This document shows positions 54,919 to 64,000 of a stretch of 64,000 nt of DNA, in pieces. Every line of letters begins with the position of its first letter. The first letter of the stretch is position 1. The DNA is from Arthrobacter sp. ZGTC131 (GTDB taxonomy: Bacteria; Actinomycetota; Actinomycetes; Actinomycetales; Micrococcaceae): contig NZ_PJIK01000001.1 of assembly GCF_002929275.1 (NCBI RefSeq), forward strand, positions 496,001-560,000, in the 5' to 3' direction. A program made the translations under genes and the position numbers. The notes beneath the pieces are model-generated. The model ran no database searches. It was not told the origin of the DNA and was given only the letters and a program-made list of their open reading frames with translations.

Positions 54919-54921
54919 GGC

Positions 54922-55650
54922 TCAGACACCTGCCTTCTGGTTCAGGATTGCCTTCACCATTGCCGGCGGAGCAACCTCGTCCAGCGGGAGGCCGCGGCGT
55001 GCTGCCACTGCTGCCGGCTCTTCGAGGCGCTTCAGGGCATCAACGGTCGCGTGAACGATGTTGATGGCGTTGGAGGAACCGAGCGACTTGGAGAGGATGT
55101 CGTGGATGCCCACGCACTCCAGTACTGCACGGACCGGACCACCGGCGATAACACCGGTACCGGCGGAAGCCGGACGCAGCATGACGACGCCTGCTGCGGC
55201 CTCGCCCTGAACGCGGTGCGGGATGGTGCTGCCGATGCGGGGAACGCGGAAGAAGGACTTCTTGGCCTCTTCAACGCCCTTCGCGATTGCGGCGGGAACT
55301 TCCTTGGCCTTGCCGTAGCCGACGCCGACCATACCGTTGCCGTCACCAACGACGACGAGTGCGGTGAAGCTGAAGCGACGACCACCCTTGACGACCTTGG
55401 AAACGCGGTTGATGGTGACAACGCGCTCTATGAACTGGCTCTTCTCGGCTTCACGGCCGCCATCGCGGCCACCACGGCCACCACGGTCGCCGCGGCCCTG
55501 GCCACGGTCGCCACGCTCGCCACGACGAGCGCCACCACGGCGGTCATCAGCAGCTGCGGGGGCAGTGGTCTCAGTGGCCTCAGCAGCTACGGCTTCAGGC
55601 GCCTTCTGATCTGCAGACACAGTGTCCTTTTCCTTGTTTGCTTCCGTCAC
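54922..55650 (-). CDS. rpsE: 30S ribosomal protein S5
   Basis: 242 residues, longer than E. coli S5 (167) because of a ~75-residue N-terminal extension that is Ala/Glu/Thr-rich and then Arg/Gly-rich ([20 protein letters not shown]). The core [31 protein letters not shown] and RGLPLDEV are typical. It overlaps the rplR stop by 4 bases. Confidence 0.97.
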   Translation of the reverse strand: MTEANKEKDTVSADQKAPEAVAAEATETTAPAAADDRRGGARRGERGDRGQGRGDRGGRGGRDGGREAEKSQFIERVVTINRVSKVVKGGRRFSFTALVVVGDGNGMVGVGYGKAKEVPAAIAKGVEEAKKSFFRVPRIGSTIPHRVQGEAAAGVVMLRPASAGTGVIAGGPVRAVLECVGIHDILSKSLGSSNAINIVHATVDALKRLEEPAAVAARRGLPLDEVAPPAMVKAILNQKAGV

Positions 55651-56030
55651 AGTGACAGCCCACCTTCACGTGCACCGTCAGCGACGGCGGCGATCCGGCC
55701 GTGGTACTTGTTACCACCACGGTCGAAGACAACAGCTTCGATCCCGGCAGCCTTGGCGCGCTCGGCTACGAGCTCGCCAACGCGCTTGGCCTTGGCGGTC
55801 TTGTCACCGTCGAATGCACGAAGGTCGGCTTCCAGTGTGGACGCGCTCGCTACGGTCAGGCCCTTGGTGTCATCGACAACCTGGACGAATACGTGGCGTG
55901 CGGAGCGGTTGACGACCAGGCGAGGACGTACAGCCGTTCCGGAGATGCGCTTGCGGATACGAAGCTGGCGGCGGCTGCGCGAAGCAGACTTGCTCTTGTT
56001 CGTACGCTTCTTGTTAATTGCGATGGCCAT
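55647..56030 (-). CDS. rplR: 50S ribosomal protein L18
   Basis: 127 residues: [35 protein letters not shown] and [27 protein letters not shown]18 binds 5S rRNA. It starts two bases after the rplF stop. Confidence 0.98.
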   Translation of the reverse strand: MAIAINKKRTNKSKSASRSRRQLRIRKRISGTAVRPRLVVNRSARHVFVQVVDDTKGLTVASASTLEADLRAFDGDKTAKAKRVGELVAERAKAAGIEAVVFDRGGNKYHGRIAAVADGAREGGLSL

Positions 56031-56032
56031 GG

Positions 56033-56569
56033 TTACTTACCAGCCTTTCCGACCTTGCGGCGGATGACTTCGCCGGCGTAGCGAATGCCCTTGCCCTTAT
56101 AGGGGTCCGGCTTACGCAGCTTGCGAATGTTGGCAGCAACCTCGCCGACCTGCTGCTTGTTGATACCTGAGACAGAGAGCTTGGTCGGCCCCTCTACTGC
56201 AAAGGTGATGCCGGCCGGTGCCGAAACGTTGACCGGGTGGCTGTAGCCGAGAGCGAACTCAAGGTCAGATCCCTTGGCCTGAACGCGGTAACCGGTACCG
56301 ACGATTTCAAGCTTCTTCTCGTAGCCTGCGGTGACGCCCTGGATCATGTTGGCGATCAGGGTGCGGGTCAGGCCGTGGAGTGAACGGGAGGCGCGCTCGT
56401 CGTTCGGGCGGGCGACAGTCAGGGTGCCTTCTTCCAGGGAAACCTCGATCGGGCTGGCCACAGTGTGGCTCAGCTCGCCTTTGGAACCCTTGACGCTGAC
56501 GACAGAGCCGTCAACCTTGACCTCAACGCCGGCAGGAACGGTGATGGGGAGACGTCCAATACGTGACAT
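56033..56569 (-). CDS. rplF: 50S ribosomal protein L6
   Basis: 178 residues: [20 protein letters not shown] start and [27 protein letters not shown] end, the usual two L6 domains. 18 bases separate it from rpsH. Confidence 0.98.
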   Translation of the reverse strand: MSRIGRLPITVPAGVEVKVDGSVVSVKGSKGELSHTVASPIEVSLEEGTLTVARPNDERASRSLHGLTRTLIANMIQGVTAGYEKKLEIVGTGYRVQAKGSDLEFALGYSHPVNVSAPAGITFAVEGPTKLSVSGINKQQVGEVAANIRKLRKPDPYKGKGIRYAGEVIRRKVGKAGK

Positions 56570-56587
56570 TATTCTCTTCCTTTCCCG

Positions 56588-56986
56588 TTACCAGACGTAA
56601 GCGAGGACTTCGCCGCCCACGCCCTTCTTGCCGGCCTGCTTGTCAGTCAAGAGGCCGGAAGAGGTGGACAGGATTGCGACACCCAGGCCACCGAGCACGT
56701 GCGGCAGGTTGGTGGACTTTGCGTAAACGCGCAGTCCCGGCTTGGAAATACGACGAACACCGGCGATTGAACGCTCGCGGTTCGGACCGAACTTGAGCTC
56801 GAGAGTCAGCTTCTTGCCGACTTCAGCGTCTTCTTCTTTCCAGGAGGCGATGTAACCTTCAGCCTTCAGGATGTCGGCAACGCGTGCCTTGAGCTTGCTG
56901 TACGGCATAGACACGGAATCGTGGTATGCCGAGTTTGCGTTGCGCAGACGCGTAAGCATATCTGCGACAGGATCTGTCATAGTCAT
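56588..56986 (-). CDS. rpsH: 30S ribosomal protein S8
   Basis: 132 residues: [21 protein letters not shown] and [19 protein letters not shown]. It could start at the second ATG (56980). An 82-base gap, with a small hairpin near 57034-57055, separates it from rplE where rpsN is usually found. Confidence 0.98.
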   Translation of the reverse strand: MTMTDPVADMLTRLRNANSAYHDSVSMPYSKLKARVADILKAEGYIASWKEEDAEVGKKLTLELKFGPNRERSIAGVRRISKPGLRVYAKSTNLPHVLGGLGVAILSTSSGLLTDKQAGKKGVGGEVLAYVW

Positions 56987-57068
56987 TTGGGCTCTTGCCC
57001 TTCCTCGTAACGGTTTCCGCCACCCTGTTCCTTAAGAACCAGGGCAGCCGGACCTTTTACGTAGCTAA

Positions 57069-57650
57069 TTAAGCTTCGGTTTTGAACGGGAAACCAAGCG
57101 CCTTGAGCAGCGCGCGGCCTTCGTCGTCGGTCTTGGCGGTGGTCACAACCGTGATGTCCATACCGCGAACGCGGTCGATGGAATCCTGGTCGATCTCGTG
57201 GAACATAACCTGCTCGGTCAGACCGAAGGTGTAGTTGCCGTTGCCATCGAACTGCTTGCCGCTGAGGCCGCGAAAGTCACGGATACGCGGCAGAGCCAGC
57301 GTGACCAGACGGTCCACGAATTCCCACATGCGGTCGCCACGCAGAGTTGCGTGTGCGCCGATGGGCATGCCTTCGCGCAGCTTGAACTGTGCGATCGACT
57401 TACGGGCCTTGGTTACCTGCGGCTTCTGGCCGGTGATCAGGGTGAGGTCGCGGACTGCGCCGTCGATCAGCTTGGAGTCCTTGGCGGCATCTCCAACACC
57501 CATGTTCACAACAACCTTGACCAGACGGGGAACCTGGTTAACGTTCTCGTACTTGAATTCCTCAAGAAGCGTGTTCTTGATGGAATCCGCGTACTTGGTC
57601 TTCAGACGAGGAACGATCTTCGTTGCCGGAGTCTCGAGAGTCTCAGTCAT
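57069..57650 (-). CDS. rplE: 50S ribosomal protein L5
   Basis: 193 residues: [52 protein letters not shown] and [19 protein letters not shown]5 contacts 5S rRNA and the P-site tRNA. The start overlaps the rplX stop by one base. Confidence 0.98.
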   Translation of the reverse strand: MTETLETPATKIVPRLKTKYADSIKNTLLEEFKYENVNQVPRLVKVVVNMGVGDAAKDSKLIDGAVRDLTLITGQKPQVTKARKSIAQFKLREGMPIGAHATLRGDRMWEFVDRLVTLALPRIRDFRGLSGKQFDGNGNYTFGLTEQVMFHEIDQDSIDRVRGMDITVVTTAKTDDEGRALLKALGFPFKTEA

Positions 57651-58009
57651 TAGATGTCCTTCCCTGAGCTCTTGGCCACGCGGATGCGTACTTCGCGCTG
57701 CTTGCCGTTGCGCTCAACGGTTTCAGTGCGGAAGCCGACGCGGGTGGGCTTCTTGGTGGACGGGTCAACCAGAGCCACGTTGGAAATGTGGATCGGGGCT
57801 TCAACAACCTCGATGCCACCGGTCTTGGTGCCGCGCTGCGACTGACCGACCTTGGTGTGCTTGGTTACGCGGTTAATGCCTTCAACCAACACGCGGTTGG
57901 TGTCGGTGAACACGCGCAGGACCTTGCCCTGCTTGCCACGGTCGCCGCCACGCTCAGCCTTGGCGCCAGTGATGACCTGAACCAGGTCACCCTTTTTGAT
58001 CTTAGCCAT
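57650..58009 (-). CDS. rplX: 50S ribosomal protein L24
   Basis: 119 residues: a KOW motif near the start ([31 protein letters not shown]) and [19 protein letters not shown]. An early assembly protein of the large subunit. It starts three bases after the rplN stop. Confidence 0.98.
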   Translation of the reverse strand: MAKIKKGDLVQVITGAKAERGGDRGKQGKVLRVFTDTNRVLVEGINRVTKHTKVGQSQRGTKTGGIEVVEAPIHISNVALVDPSTKKPTRVGFRTETVERNGKQREVRIRVAKSSGKDI

Positions 58010-58012
58010 GGA

Positions 58013-58381
58013 CTAGAGCACCTCCGGAGCCAGAGAAACGATCTTCATGAACTTCTTGTCACGGAGTTCACGACCAACCGGTCCGAAGATACGGGTGCCG
58101 CGGGGGTCACCGTCGTTCTTCAGGATCACAGCTGCGTTCTCGTCAAACTTGATGTAGGAACCATCCGCACGGCGGCGTTCCTTCTTGGTACGGACGATGA
58201 CAGCCTTGACGACATCGCCCTTCTTTACGTTGCCGCCCGGGATTGCGTCCTTGACGGTAGCGACGATGACGTCGCCAATGCCTGCGTAGCGACGGCCAGA
58301 TCCACCGAGAACGCGAATGGTAAGGATTTCCTTAGCACCCGTGTTGTCGGCGACCTTGAGTCGCGACTCCTGCTGAATCAC
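58013..58381 (-). CDS. rplN: 50S ribosomal protein L14
   Basis: 122 residues, the fixed family length: [20 protein letters not shown] and [26 protein letters not shown]. First gene of the spc segment; a 672-base non-coding region separates it from rpsQ upstream. Confidence 0.98.
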   Translation of the reverse strand: MIQQESRLKVADNTGAKEILTIRVLGGSGRRYAGIGDVIVATVKDAIPGGNVKKGDVVKAVIVRTKKERRRADGSYIKFDENAAVILKNDGDPRGTRIFGPVGRELRDKKFMKIVSLAPEVL

Positions 58382-58620
58382 TATTTACTCCTTGCGTCGC
58401 GCCGGTTCTCAGACCGAAATTCTTCCTACGGAATGAGCCTTGCGGAACGGTTGATCGGGGTGTCTCTTGACCTGCCTGGATTTTGCCAGACCAGGCCTAA
58501 ACGCCCGTGCCAAAAACATTTGCTTCCCAAGCCCATCTAGGCGCAAGGGGGCACTATGCCGTGGCACGATTGTTTACGAGGTTTGCTGACGGCGCACAGA
58601 GGGCGCCATACAAACTCAAT

Positions 58621-58626
58621 ATCCTA
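58621..58626 (-). promoter_or_regulatory. Putative -10 box for the spc operon
   Basis: The minus strand reads TGTGCTAGGATATTG, with TAGGAT as an extended -10 candidate upstream of rplN. No good -35 is visible. It would give a leader of about 230 bases. Confidence 0.35.
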
Positions 58627-58695
58627 GCACATTCCGGCCTCAGCTCCATATCACAGCCCCCGCCGGTTGTCACAGCCGCCGGCACTCTGCAAGAC

Positions 58696-58752
58696 CACGA
58701 CGGCGTAACTCACCGCAGGCTTCTGGCGCGCCGGGGGGCGCTCCCCCGGCCC
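58696..58752. repeat. Direct repeat copy A in the rpsQ-rplN gap
   Basis: CACGACGGCGTAACTCACCG, continuing through GCAGGCTTCTGGCGCGCC and a GC-rich end with CTCCCCC. It recurs, with a few changes, 216 bases away at 58912. The GTGAGAGAG-type repeats lie between the copies. Confidence 0.7.
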
Positions 58753-58764
58753 CCTGCCGCTCTG

Positions 58765-58890
58765 GACGCTCTCTCACTTCCTGCAAATGCTCAGGTAACG
58801 CTCTTTCACTTCCTGCTGCCCTGCGGTTCGTCAAACCACCCAGGAGTGAGAGAGCGTTTAGGGTTTTCCTGCAGGAGGTGAGAGAGCGTC
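58765..58890. repeat. GTGAGAGAG-family repeats in inverted pairs, array 4
   Basis: Two copies point left (GACGCTCTCTCACTTCCTGC at 58765 and ACGCTCTTTCACTTCCTGC at 58798) and two point right (AGGAGTGAGAGAGCGT at 58842 and AGGAGGTGAGAGAGCGTC at 58873). The unit matches arrays 1-3, but here the two pairs face each other and could fold into a stem. Confidence 0.85.
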
Positions 58891-58911
58891 CAAGCAAGAC
58901 GCACGACGGCG

Positions 58912-58960
58912 TCACTCACCGCAGGCTTGTGGCGCGCCTGGGCGCCGCTCCCCCGCCAAG
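58912..58960. repeat. Direct repeat copy B in the rpsQ-rplN gap
   Basis: CACGACGGCGTCACTCACCG with GCAGGCTTGTGGCGCGCC and a related GC-rich end; partner of copy A at 58696. Confidence 0.7.
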
Positions 58961-58983
58961 CCTTGCCGCCGCCGTCGGAAACG

Positions 58984-59021
58984 CGGAAACCCCCGCTCCC
59001 AAAGGGGAACGGGGGTTTCCG
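58984..59021 (-). terminator. Intrinsic terminator after rpsQ
   Basis: CGGAAACCCCCG (58984-58995) pairs perfectly with CGGGGGTTTCCG (59010-59021); the loop can pair further (CTCCC/GGGGA). It lies about 33 bases past the rpsQ stop and closes the S10 segment. Confidence 0.88.
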
Positions 59022-59053
59022 GCGCAGCTGCTGAAGCAGCGATGCTGCAGGTG

Positions 59054-59359
59054 TTACTTAGCCTTCTCGAGGATCTCCACGAGCCGCCAGTTCTTCGTGG
59101 CGGACAGCGGGCGGGTCTCGGCGATGACAACCAGGTCGCCGATGCCGGCGCTGTTCTCTTCGTCGTGAGCCTTGACCTTCGAGGTGCGGCGGATGACCTT
59201 GCCGTACAGGGCGTGCTTCACGCGGTCTTCAACCTGGACAACGATGGTCTTTTCCATCTTGTCCGAAACCACGTAGCCGCGACGCGTCTTGCGGTAACCG
59301 CGCTGCTCAGCCGTAGCTGCCGTAGCAGTTTCCGTCACGTTCTCGTCCTTTTCACTCAC
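59054..59359 (-). CDS. rpsQ: 30S ribosomal protein S17
   Basis: 101 residues: a short Glu/Thr-rich N-terminal extension, then [45 protein letters not shown]. Its start overlaps the rpmC stop by 4 bases. Last gene of the S10 segment. Confidence 0.97.
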   Translation of the reverse strand: MSEKDENVTETATAATAEQRGYRKTRRGYVVSDKMEKTIVVQVEDRVKHALYGKVIRRTSKVKAHDEENSAGIGDLVVIAETRPLSATKNWRLVEILEKAK

Positions 59360-59691
59360 TTGGCGTCCTCCTCAGTCTCAGCCTCGGCCGGCTCTTCAGC
59401 CTTCTCAGCCTTGGCTGCGGACTTCTTGGACTTCTTTTCTTCCTTGGCTTCCACAACCGGTGCGGCAACCTCGGCACGAATGCCCAGCTCGCGCTCACGG
59501 AGAACGGTGTAGATGCGGGCGATGTCCTTCTTTACCGCGCGCAGACGACCGTGGTTCTCCAGCTGACCGGTGGCTGACTGGAAACGGAGGTTGAACAGCT
59601 CCTCCTTAGCCTTACGGAGTTCTTCAACGAGACGCTCGTTATCGAATCCGTCCAGCTGTGCAGGTGCAAGTTCCTTTGACCCAACTGCCAT
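59356..59691 (-). CDS. rpmC: 50S ribosomal protein L29
   Basis: 111 residues, against ~65 in E. coli. The L29 hairpin core ([49 protein letters not shown]) is followed by a ~35-residue Lys/Ala/Glu-rich tail. It starts two bases after the rplP stop. Confidence 0.97.
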   Translation of the reverse strand: MAVGSKELAPAQLDGFDNERLVEELRKAKEELFNLRFQSATGQLENHGRLRAVKKDIARIYTVLRERELGIRAEVAAPVVEAKEEKKSKKSAAKAEKAEEPAEAETEEDAK

Positions 59692-59693
59692 TT

Positions 59694-60110
59694 CTATTCA
59701 CCACCTTCGCGACGCACAATGCGTGCCTTCAACGGGAGCTTGTGGATCGCCAGGCGCAGGGCCTCGCGAGCTACCTCATCACTAACACCGGACAGTTCAA
59801 AGAGAACACGGCCCGGCTTGACGTTTGAAACCCACCACTCCGGAGAACCCTTACCGGAACCCATGCGGGTTTCGGCCGGCTTCTTCGTCAGCGGACGGTC
59901 CGGATAAATGTTGATCCAGACCTTGCCGCCACGCTTGATGTGGCGGGTCATGGCGATACGTGCAGACTCGATCTGACGGTTCGTGACGTATGCCGGGCTC
60001 AGGGCCTGGATACCCCACTCACCGAAGGAGACCTTGGTGCCGCCCGTAGCAGCGCCGGAACGACCCGGGTGGTGCTGCTTACGGTGCTTGACTCGACGTG
60101 GGATAAGCAT
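59694..60110 (-). CDS. rplP: 50S ribosomal protein L16
   Basis: 138 residues: [19 protein letters not shown] and [24 protein letters not shown], typical of L16 near the A site. It starts directly after the rpsC stop. Confidence 0.98.
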   Translation of the reverse strand: MLIPRRVKHRKQHHPGRSGAATGGTKVSFGEWGIQALSPAYVTNRQIESARIAMTRHIKRGGKVWINIYPDRPLTKKPAETRMGSGKGSPEWWVSNVKPGRVLFELSGVSDEVAREALRLAIHKLPLKARIVRREGGE

Positions 60111-60956
60111 TTAAGCCTGTCCTCCTTCTGCTGCCTGTGCCGGTGCGGCAGAAGCTGCCTCGGCTGCCGGAGCCTCTGCAGCAGCAGGTGCTGCTTCGGC
60201 TGCCGGACGGTCGGTACGACGGCGGCGGTCACCACGGTCAGCGCCGCCCGGGCGGCCCGGACGGTCGCCGCCACGGCCACGGGACGGAGCAGCAGCTGCC
60301 TGCTGAGCCAGTTCCTTGGAGGTGACGTCACCCTTGTAGATCCAGACCTTCACGCCGATGCGGCCGAAGGTGGTCTTGGCTTCGTAGAAGCCGTAGTCGA
60401 TGTTCGCGCGGAGGGTGTGCAGGGGCACACGGCCTTCGCGGTAGAACTCCGAGCGGGACATTTCTGCGCCACCCAGACGACCGGAGCAAGCGATACGGAT
60501 ACCCTTGGCACCGGCACGCTGTGCGGACTGCATGGCCTTCTTCATCGCACGGCGGAAAGCCACGCGGGAAGTCAGCTGCTCAGCAACGCCCTGGGCAACA
60601 AGCTGTGCTTCCATCTCGGGGTTCTTGACCTCGAGGATGTTCAGCTGAACCTGCTTGCCGGTGAGCTTTTCGAGCTCGCCGCGGATGCGGTCTGCTTCTG
60701 CGCCGCGGCGGCCGATGACGATGCCCGGACGTGCCGTGTGGATGTCCACGCGGACGCGGTCACGGGTGCGCTCGATTTCGACCTTGGCGATACCGGCGCG
60801 CTCCATGCCAACAGACATGAGCTGGCGGATGCGGATGTCTTCGCGAACGAAGTCCTTGTACCGCTGGCCTGCCTTGGTGCTGTCAGCGAACCAGTGCGAT
60901 ACGTGATCGGTGGTGATGCCGAGTCGGAACCCGTGCGGGTTAACTTTCTGTCCCAC
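60111..60956 (-). CDS. rpsC: 30S ribosomal protein S3
   Basis: 281 residues from GTG 60956 ([13 protein letters not shown]). A KH domain ([24 protein letters not shown]) and the C-terminal S3 domain are followed by an Arg/Gly-rich then Ala/Glu/Pro-rich tail of ~65 residues. It abuts the rplV stop with no gap. Confidence 0.98.
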   Translation of the reverse strand: MGQKVNPHGFRLGITTDHVSHWFADSTKAGQRYKDFVREDIRIRQLMSVGMERAGIAKVEIERTRDRVRVDIHTARPGIVIGRRGAEADRIRGELEKLTGKQVQLNILEVKNPEMEAQLVAQGVAEQLTSRVAFRRAMKKAMQSAQRAGAKGIRIACSGRLGGAEMSRSEFYREGRVPLHTLRANIDYGFYEAKTTFGRIGVKVWIYKGDVTSKELAQQAAAAPSRGRGGDRPGRPGGADRGDRRRRTDRPAAEAAPAAAEAPAAEAASAAPAQAAEGGQA

Positions 60957-61322
60957 TTAGCGAGCCTCCTCTTTCTCCGGGGTAGCGACTACCACGGTGA
61001 TGTGGCTGGTGCGCTTCTTGATCTGAAATGCACGACCCTGAGCACGCGGCTGGAACCGCTTCATGGTCGGGCCTTCATCAACAAACGCTTCGCTGATGAT
61101 GAGGTCACCTTCGTCAAACGCAACACCGTCGCGGTCCGCGAGGACCCGGGCGTTGGAGATTGCCGACTGAACTACCTTGAATACCGGCTCAGAAGCTGCC
61201 TGGGGGGCAAACTTCAGAATTGCCAGAGCCTCGTTCGCTTGCTTACCACGAACAAGGTTGACGACGCGCCGGGCCTTCATAGGCGTTACGCGGATGTGAC
61301 GCGCAATTGCCTTGGCTTCCAT
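60957..61322 (-). CDS. rplV: 50S ribosomal protein L22
   Basis: 121 residues: [26 protein letters not shown] and the extended hairpin [26 protein letters not shown] that lines the exit tunnel. Confidence 0.98.
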   Translation of the reverse strand: MEAKAIARHIRVTPMKARRVVNLVRGKQANEALAILKFAPQAASEPVFKVVQSAISNARVLADRDGVAFDEGDLIISEAFVDEGPTMKRFQPRAQGRAFQIKKRTSHITVVVATPEKEEAR

Positions 61323-61360
61323 TGCTTTCCTTCTCTCGTCTTTGACGTAAGTGCAGGCGC

Positions 61361-61642
61361 CTAGCGGCGCTTGCCCTTACGGTCGTCCTTGACATGGCCG
61401 CGGAATGTCCGCGTAGGAGCGAATTCGCCGAGCTTGTGCCCGACCATCGACTCGGTGACAAACACCGGAATGTGCTTGCGTCCGTCGTGCACGGCGATCG
61501 TGTGCCCGAGCATGTCGGGGATGATCATCGAGCGGCGGGACCAGGTCTTGATGACGTTCTTGGTGCCCTTTTCGTTTTCCCTGTCCACCTTCACAAAGAG
61601 GTGCTGGTCAACGAAAGGACCTTTTTTCAGGCTGCGTGGCAT
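61361..61642 (-). CDS. rpsS: 30S ribosomal protein S19
   Basis: 93 residues: [18 protein letters not shown] and [26 protein letters not shown]. It follows rplB by 12 bases. Confidence 0.98.
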   Translation of the reverse strand: MPRSLKKGPFVDQHLFVKVDRENEKGTKNVIKTWSRRSMIIPDMLGHTIAVHDGRKHIPVFVTESMVGHKLGEFAPTRTFRGHVKDDRKGKRR

Positions 61643-61654
61643 GTGTCCAGGCTC

Positions 61655-62494
61655 CTATCGCTTGTTCTTGCCAGTACGACGACGACGCACAATAAGCTTG
61701 TCGCTCTCTTTGTTCGGGCGGCGGGTGCGGCCCTCACGCTTACCATTCGGGTTGACGGGGTGACGTCCACCGGACGTCTTACCCTCGCCACCACCGTGCG
61801 GGTGGTCAACCGGGTTCATGGCGACACCACGGACGGTCGGGCGAACGCCCTTCCACCGCATACGGCCGGCCTTGCCCCAGTTGATGTTCGACTGCTCGGC
61901 GTTGCCGACCTCGCCGATCGTGGCGCGGCAGCGCACGTCAACGTTGCGGATTTCGCCGGAAGGCAGACGCAACTGGGCGAAACGGCCTTCCTTGGCGACG
62001 AGCTGAACAGAAGCTCCAGCGGAACGGGCCATCTTGGCGCCGCCACCCGGACGCAGTTCAACTGCGTGGATAACGGTACCCACCGGGATGTTGCGCAGGG
62101 GCAGGTTGTTGCCGGGCTTGATATCAGCGTCGGCACCGGCCTCTACGAAGTCACCCTGGGACAGCTTGTTCGGGGCGATGATGTAACGCTTGGTGCCATC
62201 AACGTAGTGCAGGAGGGCGATGCGAGCCGTACGGTTCGGATCGTACTCAATTTCGGCAACGCGGGCGTTGACGCCGTCCTTGTCGTGGCGACGGAAGTCG
62301 ATCAGACGGTACTGGCGCTTGTGGCCACCACCCTTGTGGCGGGTGGTGATTTTACCGGAGTTGTTACGGCCACCCTTTTTGGGCAGCGGACGTACCAACG
62401 ACTTTTCCGGCGTCGACCGCGTGATTTCGGTGAAGTCCGCTACGCTCGAGCCACGACGGCCCGGTGTAGTCGGCTTGTATTTACGGATTCCCAT
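61655..62494 (-). CDS. rplB: 50S ribosomal protein L2
   Basis: 279 residues: [20 protein letters not shown] start, [28 protein letters not shown] and [18 protein letters not shown], which contains the conserved His near the peptidyl-transferase centre. Confidence 0.98.
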   Translation of the reverse strand: MGIRKYKPTTPGRRGSSVADFTEITRSTPEKSLVRPLPKKGGRNNSGKITTRHKGGGHKRQYRLIDFRRHDKDGVNARVAEIEYDPNRTARIALLHYVDGTKRYIIAPNKLSQGDFVEAGADADIKPGNNLPLRNIPVGTVIHAVELRPGGGAKMARSAGASVQLVAKEGRFAQLRLPSGEIRNVDVRCRATIGEVGNAEQSNINWGKAGRMRWKGVRPTVRGVAMNPVDHPHGGGEGKTSGGRHPVNPNGKREGRTRRPNKESDKLIVRRRRTGKNKR

Positions 62495-62523
62495 AATTTA
62501 TTTCCTCGTTAAAGTGGTCTCCG

Positions 62524-62829
62524 CTACGCGAGCGGACCGCCGAAGATGTCGATAGTGCCTTCTTTGAGGGTCACAATTGCACGCTTGGTGTTCTTGCGGG
62601 TACCCCATCCGAATTTGGTGCGCTTGCGCTTACCGGCACGGTTGATGGTGTTGATCGATTCGACCTTGACGGAGAAGATTTTCTCCACGGCCAGCTTGAT
62701 CTCGGTCTTGTTCGAGCGGGGGTCCACCAGGAAGGTGTACTTGCCCTCATCGATCAGGCCGTAGCTTTTTTCCGAAACAACGGGTGCAAGCACGACGTCG
62801 CGCGGGTCTTTGATGGTGGCTGCGCTCAC
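62524..62829 (-). CDS. rplW: 50S ribosomal protein L23
   Basis: 101 residues: [46 protein letters not shown]23 is the docking site for trigger factor and SRP. Its start overlaps the rplD stop by 4 bases. Confidence 0.98.
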   Translation of the reverse strand: MSAATIKDPRDVVLAPVVSEKSYGLIDEGKYTFLVDPRSNKTEIKLAVEKIFSVKVESINTINRAGKRKRTKFGWGTRKNTKRAIVTLKEGTIDIFGGPLA

Positions 62830-63446
62830 TTGGCATCCTCCTCGTTCTTTGCAGCCTTGTCAGCAACGAATGCTTCGTAGGCAGCCTTGGTGAAGACTAC
62901 GTCGTCAGAAACGAGAACGTCGTAGGTGTTCAGCTGGTCTGCGTACAGAACGTGAACTTCCTCGAGGTTGCGCACGGACAGTGCAGCAACATCGTTGGCG
63001 CGCTCAATGACAACGAGCAGGTTCTTGCGCTCGGAGACGCCGCGCAGCGTTGCCAGTGCTTCCTTGGAGGACGGCTTGTCGCCGGCAACCAGGTCAGCAA
63101 TGACGTGGATGCGTCCGTTACGGGCGCGGTCAGACAGTGCGCCGCGCAGGGCAGCAGCAATCATCTTCTTGGGGGTGCGCTGGCTGTAGTCACGCGGGGT
63201 GGGACCGTGGACAACGCCACCGCCGGTCATGTGAGGAGCACGGATCGAGCCCTGACGGGCGCGGCCGGTACCCTTCTGCTTGAACGGCTTGCGGCCTGCA
63301 CCGGAAACTTCGGCGCGGGTCTTGGTCTTGTGGGTACCCTGGCGAGCAGCAGCGAGCTGTGCAACGACGACCTGGTGCAGCAGCGGCACGTTGGTCTGAA
63401 CGTCGAAGATCTCTGCAGGCAGGTCAACCTTGACAGTGCTAGTCAT
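62826..63446 (-). CDS. rplD: 50S ribosomal protein L4
   Basis: 206 residues: the tunnel loop region [43 protein letters not shown] is typical. It starts four bases after the rplC stop. In some bacteria L4 also represses the S10 operon; the leader is outside this window. Confidence 0.98.
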   Translation of the reverse strand: MTSTVKVDLPAEIFDVQTNVPLLHQVVVAQLAAARQGTHKTKTRAEVSGAGRKPFKQKGTGRARQGSIRAPHMTGGGVVHGPTPRDYSQRTPKKMIAAALRGALSDRARNGRIHVIADLVAGDKPSSKEALATLRGVSERKNLLVVIERANDVAALSVRNLEEVHVLYADQLNTYDVLVSDDVVFTKAAYEAFVADKAAKNEEDAK

Positions 63447-63450
63447 TTAA

Positions 63451-64000
63451 CTAGGCTCCCTTCACGGCGGTGCGTACGAGTACGACCTGGCCGCGGGCGC
63501 CGGGGACGGCGCCCTTGATCAGGAGCAGCGACTTCTCGACGTCAACCGCGTGAACAGTGAGGTTCAGCGTGGTGTGACGAACGGCGCCCATGCGGCCGGC
63601 CATTTTCATGCCCTTGAAGACGCGGCTCGGGGTGGATGCGCCACCGATTGAACCGGGCTTACGGTGGTTCTTGTGGGCACCGTGGGAAGCTCCAACGCCG
63701 TGGAAGCCGTGACGCTTCATAACACCGGCGAAGCCCTTACCCTTGGTGGTGCCGATGACGTCGATCTTCTGGCCGGCTTCGAAGAGCTCTACGGAGAGCT
63801 CCTGGCCCAGCTCGTAAGAGTCAGCATCTGCAGTGCGCAGTTCGACGACGTGGCGGCGAGGCGTGACGCCTGCCTTTTCAAAGTGACCAGCCAGCGGCTT
63901 GGTGACCTTGCGGGGATCGATCTGGCCGTAGCCGATCTGAACGGCGACGTAGCCATCAGTGTCTGCGTTGCGCAGCTGGGTGATGACGTTCGAGTCAGCC
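63451..64000 (-). CDS. rplC: 50S ribosomal protein L3, N-terminus beyond window
   Basis: The frame is open from the stop at 63451 to the right edge, about 183 codons of an expected ~215. Visible are [43 protein letters not shown] and [23 protein letters not shown]. The last is the L3 loop near the peptidyl-transferase centre. The start codon and rpsJ lie beyond 64000. Confidence 0.97.
   Translation of the reverse strand, partial: ADSNVITQLRNADTDGYVAVQIGYGQIDPRKVTKPLAGHFEKAGVTPRRHVVELRTADADSYELGQELSVELFEAGQKIDVIGTTKGKGFAGVMKRHGFHGVGASHGAHKNHRKPGSIGGASTPSRVFKGMKMAGRMGAVRHTTLNLTVHAVDVEKSLLLIKGAVPGARGQVVLVRTAVKGA

Larger units (their letters stand above)
58382..59053. other. Non-coding region between rpsQ and rplN holding repeats
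   Basis: 672 bases with no supported gene. From the rpsQ side: a strong terminator (58984-59021), a duplicated ~50-base GC-rich segment (58696 and 58912) enclosing four GTGAGAGAG-family repeats, a possible -10 box (TAGGAT on the minus strand, 58621-58626), then about 235 bases of rplN leader. Most bacteria have a much shorter gap here. Confidence 0.75.

Overview
The window is a high-GC actinobacterial chromosome segment, most likely from Arthrobacter or a close relative (Pseudarthrobacter, Paenarthrobacter) in the Micrococcaceae. This rests on gene content: mycothiol-type mshA with an actinobacterial inositol-1-phosphate synthase, treXYZ, Tad pilus loci without outer-membrane parts, many GTG/TTG starts, Ala/Glu-rich tails on ribosomal proteins, and the order of the ribosomal super-operon. 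No tRNA, rRNA, CRISPR array, IS element or prophage was recognised.

Layout. 1-7.9 kb: a truncated glycosyltransferase, mshA, fhs, an endonuclease-like gene lying between two inverted arrays of a ~32-nt tandem repeat, a divergent DUF2306-type membrane protein/MerR pair with clear palindromic operators, a third repeat array, and ino1. 8-24 kb: an aldo/keto reductase; the leftward run glmS-acpS-nnr-treX-treY-treZ; divergent coaA followed by a VanY-like lipoprotein; mscL; glmM. 24-25 kb: rplM-rpsI. 25.3-40.8 kb: a prepilin peptidase gene and two complete, collinear Tad (Flp) pilus loci in tandem, each flp-tadE-tadG-cpaB-tadZ-tadA-tadB-tadC. 41-45.6 kb: a signalling cassette with a histidine-less Hpt protein, an OmpR-type regulator, a membrane sensor kinase, an ATPase-only kinase fragment and a second OmpR-type regulator. 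45.7-64 kb: truA and the ribosomal super-operon read leftward, from rplC (cut by the window end) through the S10, spc (secY-adk-map) and alpha (infA-rpmJ-rpsM-rpsK-rpoA-rplQ) segments. rpsN and rpsD are missing from their usual places, and a P1/DmpA-type peptidase gene sits between map and infA.

How the genes fit together. GlmS and GlmM supply UDP-GlcNAc precursors and Ino1 supplies inositol phosphate; MshA joins these in the first step of mycothiol synthesis. TreX, TreY and TreZ convert glycogen-type glucan to trehalose. CoaA and AcpS make CoA and charge acyl carrier protein. The Tad loci encode pilin, minor pilins, assembly platform and motor, with one shared peptidase.

Most noteworthy: (1) the dispersed GTGAGAGAGCGTC tandem repeats, one pair flanking an endonuclease-fold gene in inverted orientation; (2) the tandem Tad loci, with a strong hairpin directly after each pilin gene; (3) the adjacent cassette in which the Hpt histidine, a kinase dimerisation domain and one receiver acidic residue are all missing; (4) a terminator hairpin lying inside the first codons of truA.
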